Source: Dolomedes plantarius (lineage: Eukaryota > Arthropoda > Arachnida > Araneae > Dolomedidae). From it: DNA of 64,000 nt. The position numbers were made by a program, and so were the translations under genes. The stretch covers positions 151,225,446 through 151,289,445 of the forward strand of contig OU015499.1 of assembly GCA_907164885.2 (NCBI GenBank). Direction: 5' to 3'. The notes beneath the pieces are model-generated. The model ran no database searches and was not told the DNA's origin. It was given only the letters and a program-made list of their open reading frames with translations. Positions 55,621-64,000 of the stretch are shown here, piece after piece (positions within the stretch are counted from its first letter, which is position 1; each line of letters begins with the position of its first letter).

Positions 55621-58600
55621 ATTGTTTATCGAGTCGAATTCTCTGTAATGTAATGTAAAAAATCGGAGCTTAGCGGCAAATTTTCGTAGCATTTAAAAGG
55701 AATCACGGTTAAAAATTGCATTGATCATGGTGCCAGGATAAATAACAGCTATTCAAGTTTAATTGACAGGTATTTTTTTTTGCCGTATTGAATGATATAA
55801 ACCTTTTGTGACGGCACTTAGGTGTGATCCACCTAAGTGCCAAGCTTAGGTGGATTAAGTTGTCAGCCTACTGAACCATTAAACTGAATAATGACATTAT
55901 TTATTAAGAAGATTACAATCCAAGAGTAGCAGAATATAAAGAAAGTAGCCCTTTGTAAATGATATTCACTAGATTTAAGACCATAAAAAATCCAGCACTT
56001 TTCTCAGCATTCGTGTGTTTAGAATTTTTTAATTTAATTACACGCTTAAAATATATTAAAACTGCTTTAACATCTAAAGGTTATCAAAGTTTACAAACCA
56101 TCATTTATGTGCATTAAGTTATTTAATTTCGATGAAATCCAAATACATTGTTAATTTTGTGAGAAACTTAGAAATAACAGTAAATAAATAACCATGGATA
56201 TTTTTCTTTTCACATAAATAATGCGCTGGCGCCAAACTTGGTACTATCAGAAGTAATCTGCAGTTTGCCCGTCTATCTGAAACTATTATTGCTGCTTTAT
56301 TTATAAATATCTGCTGAGTAAAAACTATAAGATTTTATGTGAATTCTGTATTTTAAGCTTTAAAATTTTAGAAACTTCTATATTAAATTAATATATTAAG
56401 GCAATATGGTATAACAGTTAATTACATTATACTGGAAAGTTTAACATCTGAGTTCAACCTATTCCTTCATTTTATTGGCGGACGATGGCCGAATAGCTAG
56501 GGTGCTGGCATTCTGTACCAAAGTCTGTAGGTTCGAATCCCACTCTTGGCATGGACGTTTGTAACCGTTCGGAATTGGCTTTAAGCAGTAGGTCCTGGTC
56601 TAATTATCCCTTGTGTAGCAAAAATTGACCGTAGTGCTCCAAATCAAACCAACCCTTCATTTTATTATTTATTTTTTACAAATTTTCTATCCTTTATATT
56701 AGTCTTTATGAAATAGGTGTTTGTGTATTTTAGATTTATTTATCAAACCTACCTATCTTAACTTAATATATTAAGGTAACACAGTATAACTGTTAATTAC
56801 TTTATATAGGAAAGTCTAATATCTGACTTCATGCTATTCATTCATTTTACGATTAATTTTTTACATATTTTGTATCATTTATATTAATCTTCATGATATT
56901 GATGCTTGTTTACTTTAGAAATATGAAAAACACCTACCTACATAGAATTAACCATATTTTCAGAAAGCAAAGAATTCATTTGACTTAACAAAGAAACAAA
57001 ATATTTGTAGAACTTTACAACTTTATACTGTTTACATTGTGTTTCATCCATATTTAATGTTGATGCATGATGCTCCAATGACCGTGTTACAATTACTGAT
57101 ATCATTCTAATTGAGAAAACTGCGATGCCTTTGGTTTCATAAACTGTTTAAAAATTTTAGTCTACTCAGTGCAGGGAATTTGCTTTTTCTGTCACTAACA
57201 TTGCAGTTTATCTCATTGAAGCATTGTTGGGTAAATCGTTATAAGCATTTAGCTCTATTATACCCTTATTATAATTACGGGCCATTAAATACCTAAGATA
57301 ACCAGTTGGAATAGGCTGTTGCATCACATATCCTCTTTATTTCTTATGGATATTATCTTAAATATTGAATCGTGCTCAATCATTTAGAGAAGTTTTTATA
57401 AAAACTTTCAAAATTTGCAGATCTTTACTCAAAAGAGAATCTGTGTGGTGGAACTTCTATTTTCAACTTCTGTATTAAGTGCACATTGTAGCAAGTTGTT
57501 ACAAGAATGAGATATAACTTTTTAGTCTGATGAAATTTTGTGTTTTAGCGTCCATATTTCTTTATACTCTGAACACAGTAATTTGTGATAAATGAAGTCT
57601 GTTGTTAAAAATATATGTCACATAATATTTTTCACGGAAGTGTGTATATGAATTTCTTTTTTATTTTTTTATGGCTGTGAAATTCTGTTTCTTTGTTTAC
57701 AATAATATTATATGTCAAATCAGTGTGTTTCTGGTTGACTCTAAGTCATATCCCACAAACATTAGGCATGTTTTATTTAGAACATGGAGAGTACAAAATA
57801 GTAAACAAAAATAAATTGTTAAAGAGATAAGATGGGTAAACCTCTGAGCAATTCTGAATTAATACTTCTAAATATCAAAATTTAAATTGTTTTTACAAGT
57901 AATTTTTAAGAAGCATGGATGATAGCTATGTAGATTTATCTTGTCTGAAATTTTTTTTATGTGTTTATAACCTCATAAAAAAACATTTAAAAGGTGTTGG
58001 TGTCAAATATACCTCATCAGCTGTGTATTTCTGACAATTTCATGTACTACAAGAGGTCCAAAGATAATTGCTGTGAAATGTTTGATTCAGATCATTTGGA
58101 AAATCCCATAAAAGCACTATTATATATTAGAAGAAAGGAAATAATTGTGAATGATTTATATAACTGATATCGTAATGTATTACGTTTACAAAATTTAGAT
58201 TAAAGCATGGACATTGTGGTGAAAAATATCTTTTTTTTTCATATTTTCAGGGAAATTCAAATCACCACAATTCTCCACGGGCAGACCAGTACAGCTGTAT
58301 TATAAAAATTTGTGAGTGAAAAGAACTCGGCCAAATGTGTTTGAAATCCATTAGTTCCCCAAGAGAACAAACGGAGCAGTCAGGAGAAGATGCAATGCGG
58401 ATGCAGTATAGGTTTTCCCGTAAAAAGTCATGCGATGTCAGTTTTCTAAATTTTACTTCAGCAATGTGTCTTTGGGGGTCCTAAGGGATTAAAAAAGGTA
58501 GCAGTTCACTCCAAGTTACCCCTTCCTTCCAGTTTAGGTCAAAAATATCTGTAGCTACCAAACTACAAGTCAAATAAATGTGCCTAAACACACCCATATG

Positions 58601-59170
58601 CAACATATCCTTTGTTATCTCCCGTAATAGTTTTATGTATTTTATTAAAGTTATCAACTTTTTAATTTACTGGTAACCAAGCTTTTTTCTCAGATTTTGA
58701 TATTTCAAATATTTTGAAACATAAAGCTTAATAATCAATAATGAAATAATTTTGAATTTTATAGAAGTAATATGAATGTAAAGGCAAAAATTTAATATTC
58801 TGTTTGCATTATTTTCCAGTGGTTATGTTTACAAACAAAATCATTTAAAATCTCTGGACATCTTTATAATCTAGCATGACAAAAGAATAAGGGTGGTTAA
58901 GAAATCTCATGTCCTAATAGGAATAAATTTAAAAGACCAAAAATTTAATTTATCCAAAACATAATTTATACCATTTTACTTTATGTATATCTCATTTTCT
59001 AACAAAAAAAAAACTTTTATATTTTGCTATTCATTTAAAATGACAAATGAAAAGCATAACCAAGGTTTTAGAAAACATTGTAGGCATTGTAAATTTTAAC
59101 TTTTGAGTGTAATTCATAATATGATGGTTTAGTGTTAATACATCTCACTAAATTTATTTCTTCTCTCTCT
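55621..59170. other. Long 5' flank/intron of gene C, no gene
   Basis: Matches 37380-40640 inverted. The frame at 57111-57296 has a same-length counterpart in unit B, but most differences change amino acids and unit A is broken, so it is not supported as coding. It contains the SINE at 56477-56653. Confidence 0.6.
56477..56653 (+). mobile_element. tRNA-derived SINE with clear target duplication
   Basis: 177 bp with A-box-like GATGGCCGAATAGCTAGGG and B-box GGTTCGAATCC. It is flanked by a 13-base duplication CCTTCATTTTATT (56464-56476 and 56654-56666). The matching positions in units A and B have no insertion. A duplication of this length is typical of LINE-driven insertion. Confidence 0.88.
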
Positions 59171-59174
59171 ACAG
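59161..59174 (+). promoter_or_regulatory. Splice acceptor of gene C coding exon
   Basis: TTCTCTCTCTACAG ends at 59174, 105 bases before the ATG. It is conserved in unit B (37364), which supports a 5' untranslated exon upstream. Confidence 0.7.
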
Positions 59175-59279
59175 ATCATTTGGTGCAAAACTAAAGCGTT
59201 TAAGGATTCCACAAATTAAGAGGTTAAACATATTACTGGCAGTTATAGTGTTTGGGTCATCGTGTAAAGAAATATCAGC

Positions 59280-60431
59280 ATGGCACTGGAACAAATGCAT
59301 ACCCATACAGGAAAGAAACCTTTCACCTGTACTGTATGCGGGAAAAGCTTTTCTGTACAGAGCATTTTAAAAACACATCTCCGTATTCATACAGGAGAGA
59401 AACCTTTTGCGTGCACTGTATGCAGGAAAAAATTTTCTGTGCAGAGCACTTTAAAAAGACATCTCCTTTACCACTCAGGGGACAAACCTTTCACCTGCAC
59501 TTTTTGTGAGAAAAGATTTACTGAATTAGGTCATTTAAAGATACATCTCCGTATTCATACAGGAGAGAAACCTTTCGCCTGCAGTGTATGTGAGGCTAGA
59601 TATTCTCATCAAAGTGATTTAAAAGTACATCTCCGTACCCATACAGGGGAGAAACCTTTCGCCTGCAATGTATGTGAAAAAAGATATTCTGTTCAAGGTA
59701 AGTTAAAAGAACATCTTCGTACCCATACAGGAGAGAAGCCTTTTGCCTGCAATGTATGTAACAAAAGATTTTCTTATAAAAGTTATTTAAAAGTACATCT
59801 CCGTACCCATACAGGTGAGAAACCTTTCGTCTGTAATGTTTGTGAGAAAAGATATTCTTATCAAAGTAGTTTAAAATTACATCTCCGTACCCATACAGGA
59901 GAGAAACCTTTCTCCTGTCATATATGTGAGAAACCACTTTCTAGTTTGAGAGTTTTAAAAACACATCTCCGTACTCATACAGGAGAGAAACCTTTTGCTT
60001 GCGATGTATGTGAGAAAAGATTTACTAGGCTGAGTTATTTAAATATACATCTCCGTACCCATACAGATGAGAAACCTTTTCCTTGCGATGTATGTGAGAA
60101 AAGATTTACTAGGCTGAGTGATATAAATAGACATCTCCGTACCCATACAGGTGAGAAACCTTTTTCCTGCACTCTATGTGAGAAAAGATATTCTCATCAA
60201 AGTGATTTAAAAGTACATCTCCGTACCCATACAGGAGAGAAGCCTTTTGCCTGCAATGTATGTGAGAAAAGATTTTCTAGGCTGGGTGTTTTAAAAATAC
60301 ATCTCCGAACCCATACAGGAGAGAAACCTTTTGCTTGCACTGTCTGTGAGAAAAGATTTTCTCAGCTGGGTGATTTAAATAAACATCTTCGTATCCATAC
60401 AGGAGAGTCTTTTCGCCTCCATTGTATGTGA
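59280..60431 (+). CDS. Poly-C2H2 zinc-finger protein, 13 fingers (gene C)
   Basis: 383 codons from ATG 59280 (context AGCATGGC). After [14 protein letters not shown] come thirteen 28-residue Krueppel fingers, all with intact C2H2 and mostly TGEKP linkers; HSGDKP after finger 2 and HTDEKP after finger 9 are variants. The protein ends [11 protein letters not shown]. The same terminal DNA survives in gene B's 3' flank, so this is probably the ancestral C-terminus. No KRAB, BTB or other effector domain precedes the fingers. Fingers 1-5 match those of gene B one to one; the number and order diverge after that. It is expected to be a nuclear DNA-binding protein with unknown targets. Confidence 0.93.
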   Translation: MALEQMHTHTGKKPFTCTVCGKSFSVQSILKTHLRIHTGEKPFACTVCRKKFSVQSTLKRHLLYHSGDKPFTCTFCEKRFTELGHLKIHLRIHTGEKPFACSVCEARYSHQSDLKVHLRTHTGEKPFACNVCEKRYSVQGKLKEHLRTHTGEKPFACNVCNKRFSYKSYLKVHLRTHTGEKPFVCNVCEKRYSYQSSLKLHLRTHTGEKPFSCHICEKPLSSLRVLKTHLRTHTGEKPFACDVCEKRFTRLSYLNIHLRTHTDEKPFPCDVCEKRFTRLSDINRHLRTHTGEKPFSCTLCEKRYSHQSDLKVHLRTHTGEKPFACNVCEKRFSRLGVLKIHLRTHTGEKPFACTVCEKRFSQLGDLNKHLRIHTGESFRLHCM

Positions 60432-61009
60432 GAAAAGTTTTTCTATTCAGAAATTCCACATATAAATAAAGCATTAAATTCTATATGTGAATAAAGCAAA
60501 TGAAGTGAAAGCCTTAATAATAATTATATATTAATACAGCTTCAAATAAAATGCAAAACTAGTTGATTCATTGAAAACAAAGGGATAATTTCATCCTGTG
60601 TTTTCAAAGTACAAGTATTAAACTTGTCTAAACTTAGATGATAAATCTAAGGAATAGAATGGTTATTCTTTAGCATAACAGTCATCTTTTGAAATACAGA
60701 GGCTAAACTGACAGGGACCTATACAGGTCCATGAATAAAAAATATTTTTCCTTGTGATTATCTTTAAAATATTTGACTGTTTTAAAATGAAATTAGGGAA
60801 AATTATTTTAATAAGTAATATATTAACACTTATAATGATATTTATTTACAGCATAAAAAGGTGAAGCATTTACTAGTATATAATCTTATTTGTTTGTAAA
60901 ATAAATTTTACAGAAAATACTGGGGAGTTTTTTCATCTTCTAAATCTATATGTATATTGCTTTAAAATGAAACAAAATAATATGAACACTTAACCATTTT
61001 CATGTTCAC
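60432..61009. other. 3' flank of gene C
   Basis: Includes one decayed partial finger (TGTGAGAAAAGTTTTTCTAT) and AATAAAG-like signals at 60468 and 60492 that could serve as polyadenylation signals. The rest is AT-rich and matches 34346-34930 inverted. Confidence 0.6.
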
Positions 61010-61890
61010 AGTAAACTTATACAGTGGTTTTTAAAATGAAGAGAATTTGCTCATTTTATCTAGTTTATGGAAACCTCATGGACTGATTTCCGTGATATTT
61101 GGTATGGATACATGGTTGTATAAGAGAAAAAATTATACCATAAAACAGTCATGGTACGCTTTCATGATTGTTATTTAGGCTCATCCGCACTTGATTTTCC
61201 AAAATCCAGCCTGTAAGATGGAACATAAAATTACTCAAATATGGGATTTGGACACCTTTCGCAGTTATACAGCACGATGCTATACTGGGAACAAAGCAGT
61301 CTGACGAGTCTCTGAGGCAATTGGTTCCACTCCTGGGACAACACAGTTTTGAGCTTCTGGATGGTTCACAAAGGAGGGAGGTAAGCTGCAATTGCCTACC
61401 CAAGAGAGTCCCAGGCATGTTTAATAGGGTTTAGGTCAGGATATCTAGCTGGCCTATCCATCTGGTGTATATTCTCAATTTCAAGATAATGATCGACTGG
61501 GTGAGACTTATGTAATCAAGCATTGATGTGCAAAAAATTTAATTGACGGTTAACTGCACCACCGATAAGCTGAATATACAGCTGTAAGATATTTTCACTA
61601 TAGCTCTTGCCAGTCAGGGACCCTATGTAAGAGACATGCTCGTTCGGTTGTTTAGCATGATGCAGACAATATCAACCTTGGACCAGGCATGAGTGGAGTC
61701 TTCACAAATGAGTTGTGATTCAGCATGGACACTGATTCGTATAACTTCATCTGGAGAGAACCTTAGACCCTATTCCTTTCCTTTAACATCTGAGAAAGGG
61801 GCTGCTTTGGCAGCATAGGTGTCATGGTCTGCGGCAGGCATCGTGTTGGACAGCTACACACCTCTTCATATGTTTGACAGAGGGTGTCTT
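61010..61890 (-). pseudogene. Tc1 relic 3' of gene C
   Basis: Inverted counterpart of 33510-34345. On the minus strand it encodes decayed pieces equivalent to HKAHLVDDYLEIEDI and DRPDLNPIKHAW, which are C-terminal parts of a Tc1 transposase. The distal part (61620-61890) is inverted relative to the proximal part, as in unit B. It is cut at about 61890 by a Harbinger-like end. Confidence 0.78.
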
Positions 61891-61891
61891 A

Positions 61892-63364
61892 AACCCGTAT
61901 TACACTAAAGAGTTAGCACAAGCTTTTAGCACAACTGTTGCACTAAAATACTGTGTGATAGATTTTTTTTCTATCAATCTTTAACTGCAACCTTTCCCAT
62001 TCTACCTGGGAAAAGTTTCACGTACAACTTGTGTTGCACATAATTGTCCAATAGCAGGGCAGGTTTTGGCTCACGTGACTCACTATCGAGCAAGGAAGAA
62101 AATATGGCTGCCACCAACATGGATCCGTGGAGTGATGCAGAGATTTTGAATTATTTTATTGATGAAGTCTCAAGCAGAGAAAATTTTTGGAATCACACAG
62201 ATGATTACTTTGAAAACAGAATGCTGAAGCGATTAACTTTCAAAGAGATAGCGGAGCTAATGAGTGAGAAATGGCCTCATTACGAATCTTCTTTTACTAG
62301 CGGTAAGTAAGATTTTGCATGTTTTTTATACATTTCTTATCCGTAACAACTTAATAATTATTTATAGTATTGCCACGTTTAATATAATTTCAAAATATTT
62401 CTATTTAATTGTGGATCTTTCAGAACTTTTCAGATCATTGATATGGATTCATATCAATTGACATTTTTATCGCCAAATTTCGCCAATGTTTCTCAACAGA
62501 AATAATCTTTGTGCATAGGATATTGCACTGAAACAAGTTACAAATTTTTTTTCTGTATTCGGAAAAAAATCAATCAGAATTTTTAATCATGTAGTAATAA
62601 CTTCTTATTTAACAAAGTTAAATAAGTCTTATTTAACAAAGTCAAATTCTTATTTAACAAAGTCTTATTTAACAAAGTTAGACTATTAATTGAAAGCCAT
62701 TAATAGTCTACCCTGCTTTATCATTATTGTTCAATAACACAAGAGATTTTTTTTAATGCTAAGATTTTAAGTATTGTGGTTACATTGATTTACTGTACTG
62801 ACACTAGTTTTCATCATAAGCTAAATTACTACAATACCCTAGGCCCCACTTAGGCTTCTGTCCACATATATTGAATGCTTGTGACAGGATTATCAGATTT
62901 GCTGCCCGGAGAGCAAATCATTGCTCACTGGGCCATTTCCCTGTGGTTTGAGTGAAAACCCACCCAGACTGGGTGTTTTACAAAAAAAAACTGGATTTTT
63001 TACAACCCTGGCTTTGTTCCTTTTGTGCTCGTTTGCTAAGTGTACACTCCCATAAAGAAAGATTTAAAACCTTTTTTTAAAACTTTTTTTCTAATCCTTT
63101 TATGAGCAAATAATAAATCAGTATTTTGTTAATACATTCATATTTAAAATAGCTAATGTATACACCTTTTATTATATTGAAGATGCATTGATGGAAAAAT
63201 TGCGGAAGCTGAAGAGCTACTATCAGAGAGAAAAAAAGAAATTAAAGATGGTAAAAAGTGGGTCTGGCTGTGCTGGATTCACTTCAAGATGTGCCCATTT
63301 TGAAAAACTTCAATTTTTAGATTGGGGTTCCAGAGGCAGAAGTAAGCTTCTGCACGCTTACATC
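61892..63364 (+). mobile_element. PIF/Harbinger-like element, left end (right end not found)
   Basis: After TTA the sequence AACCCGTATTACACTAAAGA begins abruptly inside the Tc1 relic. The style of terminus and the MADF protein encoded inside fit PIF/Harbinger elements, which carry a Myb/MADF-like second protein. No transposase is seen. The right terminus was not identified within the window, so the extent is uncertain. Confidence 0.45.
62104..63341 (+). CDS. MADF-domain protein, two exons (partial)
   Basis: Exon 1 62104-62302, from ATG (context AATATGGC) through MAATNMDPWSDAEILNYF to SSFTS, with a GTAAGT donor. Exon 2 starts at 63183 after TATTGAAG; joining completes a GAT codon and continues DALMEKLRKLKSYYQREKKK, then VKSGSGCAGFTSRCAHFEKL and QFLDW. 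A GTAAGC donor follows at 63342. The pattern (basic YxREKKK, KSGSG, HFExLQFL) is a MADF domain, a DNA-binding module. It lies in a Harbinger-like element and could be its accessory DNA-binding protein or a host gene. The next exon would be beyond or disrupted by the MITE at 63365. A TTG-initiated extension upstream is less likely. Confidence 0.65.
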
Positions 63365-63992
63365 CAGGGCCGGATTTAGATGAAAAGAGGCCCTAGGCTA
63401 TTCCACTTATGAGGCCCTTTCACCTCTCATTTTTAAATTTGTAAATTACATGAGAGATAATAAAATACATCATTACTGTAATATATTTCAATATATTAAA
63501 TGAAACATGTTGTTATTGGTACTAACCTATATATATTCAATACATTGAAGATTAAACTAAATTCAATTCAGATAAATTTATTTCATAATAATTCGCATCT
63601 AAAGCTTAAGTATGAATTATTATGAATTTTAAGTCTTAAACTAAACCAAAAATGGAACTTTATTCAAACAAAATCCAGATCACAAAAAAGAAAATATCAA
63701 ATTGTATATTGTATTAAATTTTATGTTAATAGTTATATTATTTAAGAACTGATTCAATCCAAGTATACATTTAAAACGATACATTTAATACATTAATACA
63801 TTTAATACATTTTTATGTTTGTTTATTAGTCTTATGCGTAGAATTTCTCCTTATTTTCGGTCCAGTGTTTTAGTGTTTAACTGTTTTTAGAATAGTGTAA
63901 TTTTAATTTTGCTAACAATTTGAATGTAGGCCCCTCTTGATCTTGAGTCCATAGGCTGAAACCTAGTTAGTCTATAGGAAAATCCGGCCCTG
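63365..63992. mobile_element. hAT-type MITE, copy 2
   Basis: 628 bp from CAGGGCCGGATTT to AAATCCGGCCCTG, with the exact 8-bp duplication CTTACATC (63357-63364 and 63993-64000). The second duplication is the last eight bases of the window. It is clearly related to copy 1 at 240-831, with an extra ATACATTTAATACATT-type stretch near 63780. Confidence 0.95.
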
Positions 63993-64000
63993 CTTACATC

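Larger units (their letters stand above)
53370..61890 (+). repeat. Segmental-duplication unit C (inverted relative to B)
   Basis: Contains, in order, the promoter-like block, the inserted hAT-like element, a long flank, the zinc-finger gene, a 3' flank and the Tc1 relic. All except the insertions match unit B in reverse orientation. A Harbinger-like end interrupts the Tc1 relic at about 61890. Confidence 0.88.

Noticed and set aside
59596..60474. Minus-strand and overlapping frames across gene C
   Set aside because: Shadow frames of the finger repeats; no independent motif or conservation.

Overview
This window is non-coding-rich, strongly AT-biased animal DNA. It holds introns with GT..AG borders, C2H2 zinc-finger genes, and dense layers of eukaryotic transposons: Tigger/pogo, hAT, Tc1, P-like, Merlin, Helitron, Harbinger-like, Gypsy, Jockey-type LINE and tRNA-derived SINEs. 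The Gypsy Gag and Tc1 transposases look most like those of chelicerates, so a spider-like arthropod is my best guess. That is inference from family resemblance, not a search result. There are no prokaryotic operons, rRNA genes or CRISPR arrays.

The backbone is a duplicated zinc-finger locus. Unit B (about 33.5-40.85 kb) carries a poly-C2H2 gene on the minus strand (35354-37258, 22 fingers). Unit C (about 53.37-61.89 kb) is its inverted copy, with a plus-strand gene (59280-60431, 13 fingers). The 5' flank of a third unit, A (1-9.5 kb), enters at the left edge; its gene would lie just outside the window. The units share a splice acceptor before the ATG, a GC-richer promoter-like block, and a decayed 3' Tc1 relic. 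Because each unit received different insertions, they serve as empty-site controls for one another.

Region by region. 1-9.5 kb: unit A flank with a Tigger element that itself carries two hAT-type insertions and a TA-flanked element, then a ZBED-like hAT inside one copy of a 0.4-kb tandem duplication. 9.5-13.6 kb: a non-autonomous hAT-like element enclosing nine copies of a 243-bp satellite. 13.6-15.3 kb: a foldback MITE, a G-rich minisatellite and a Tc1 fragment. 15.7-22.2 kb: the tail of one Gypsy element, then a second Gypsy with an intact pol, then a short Helitron. 22.3-25.4 kb: a P-like element with a THAP exon, split by a hAT that is split by a Tc1. 25.5-27.6 kb: a broken LINE holding two MITEs. 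28.6-29.8 kb: a decayed TTF-finger hAT. 30.5-32.5 kb: a 1-kb tandem duplication containing a SINE. 32.9-34.3 kb: an inverted Tc1 relic. 41.3-45.6 kb: gene-like exons (an OTU-like exon and a C2H2 exon). 46-50.1 kb: a Helitron containing a Merlin transposon. 50.7-53.4 kb: a second P-like element. 53.6-55.6 kb: a second copy of the satellite-bearing hAT-like element. 61.9-64 kb: a Harbinger-like end with a two-exon MADF gene and a hAT MITE ending exactly at the window edge.

The only reading frames that look translatable as they stand are the two zinc-finger genes, the Gypsy pol, the short C2H2 exon at 45.35 kb and the MADF exon pair. Everything else is decayed mobile DNA. The most notable items are the two P-superfamily-like elements, the satellite-bearing hAT-like family and the inverted zinc-finger duplication.
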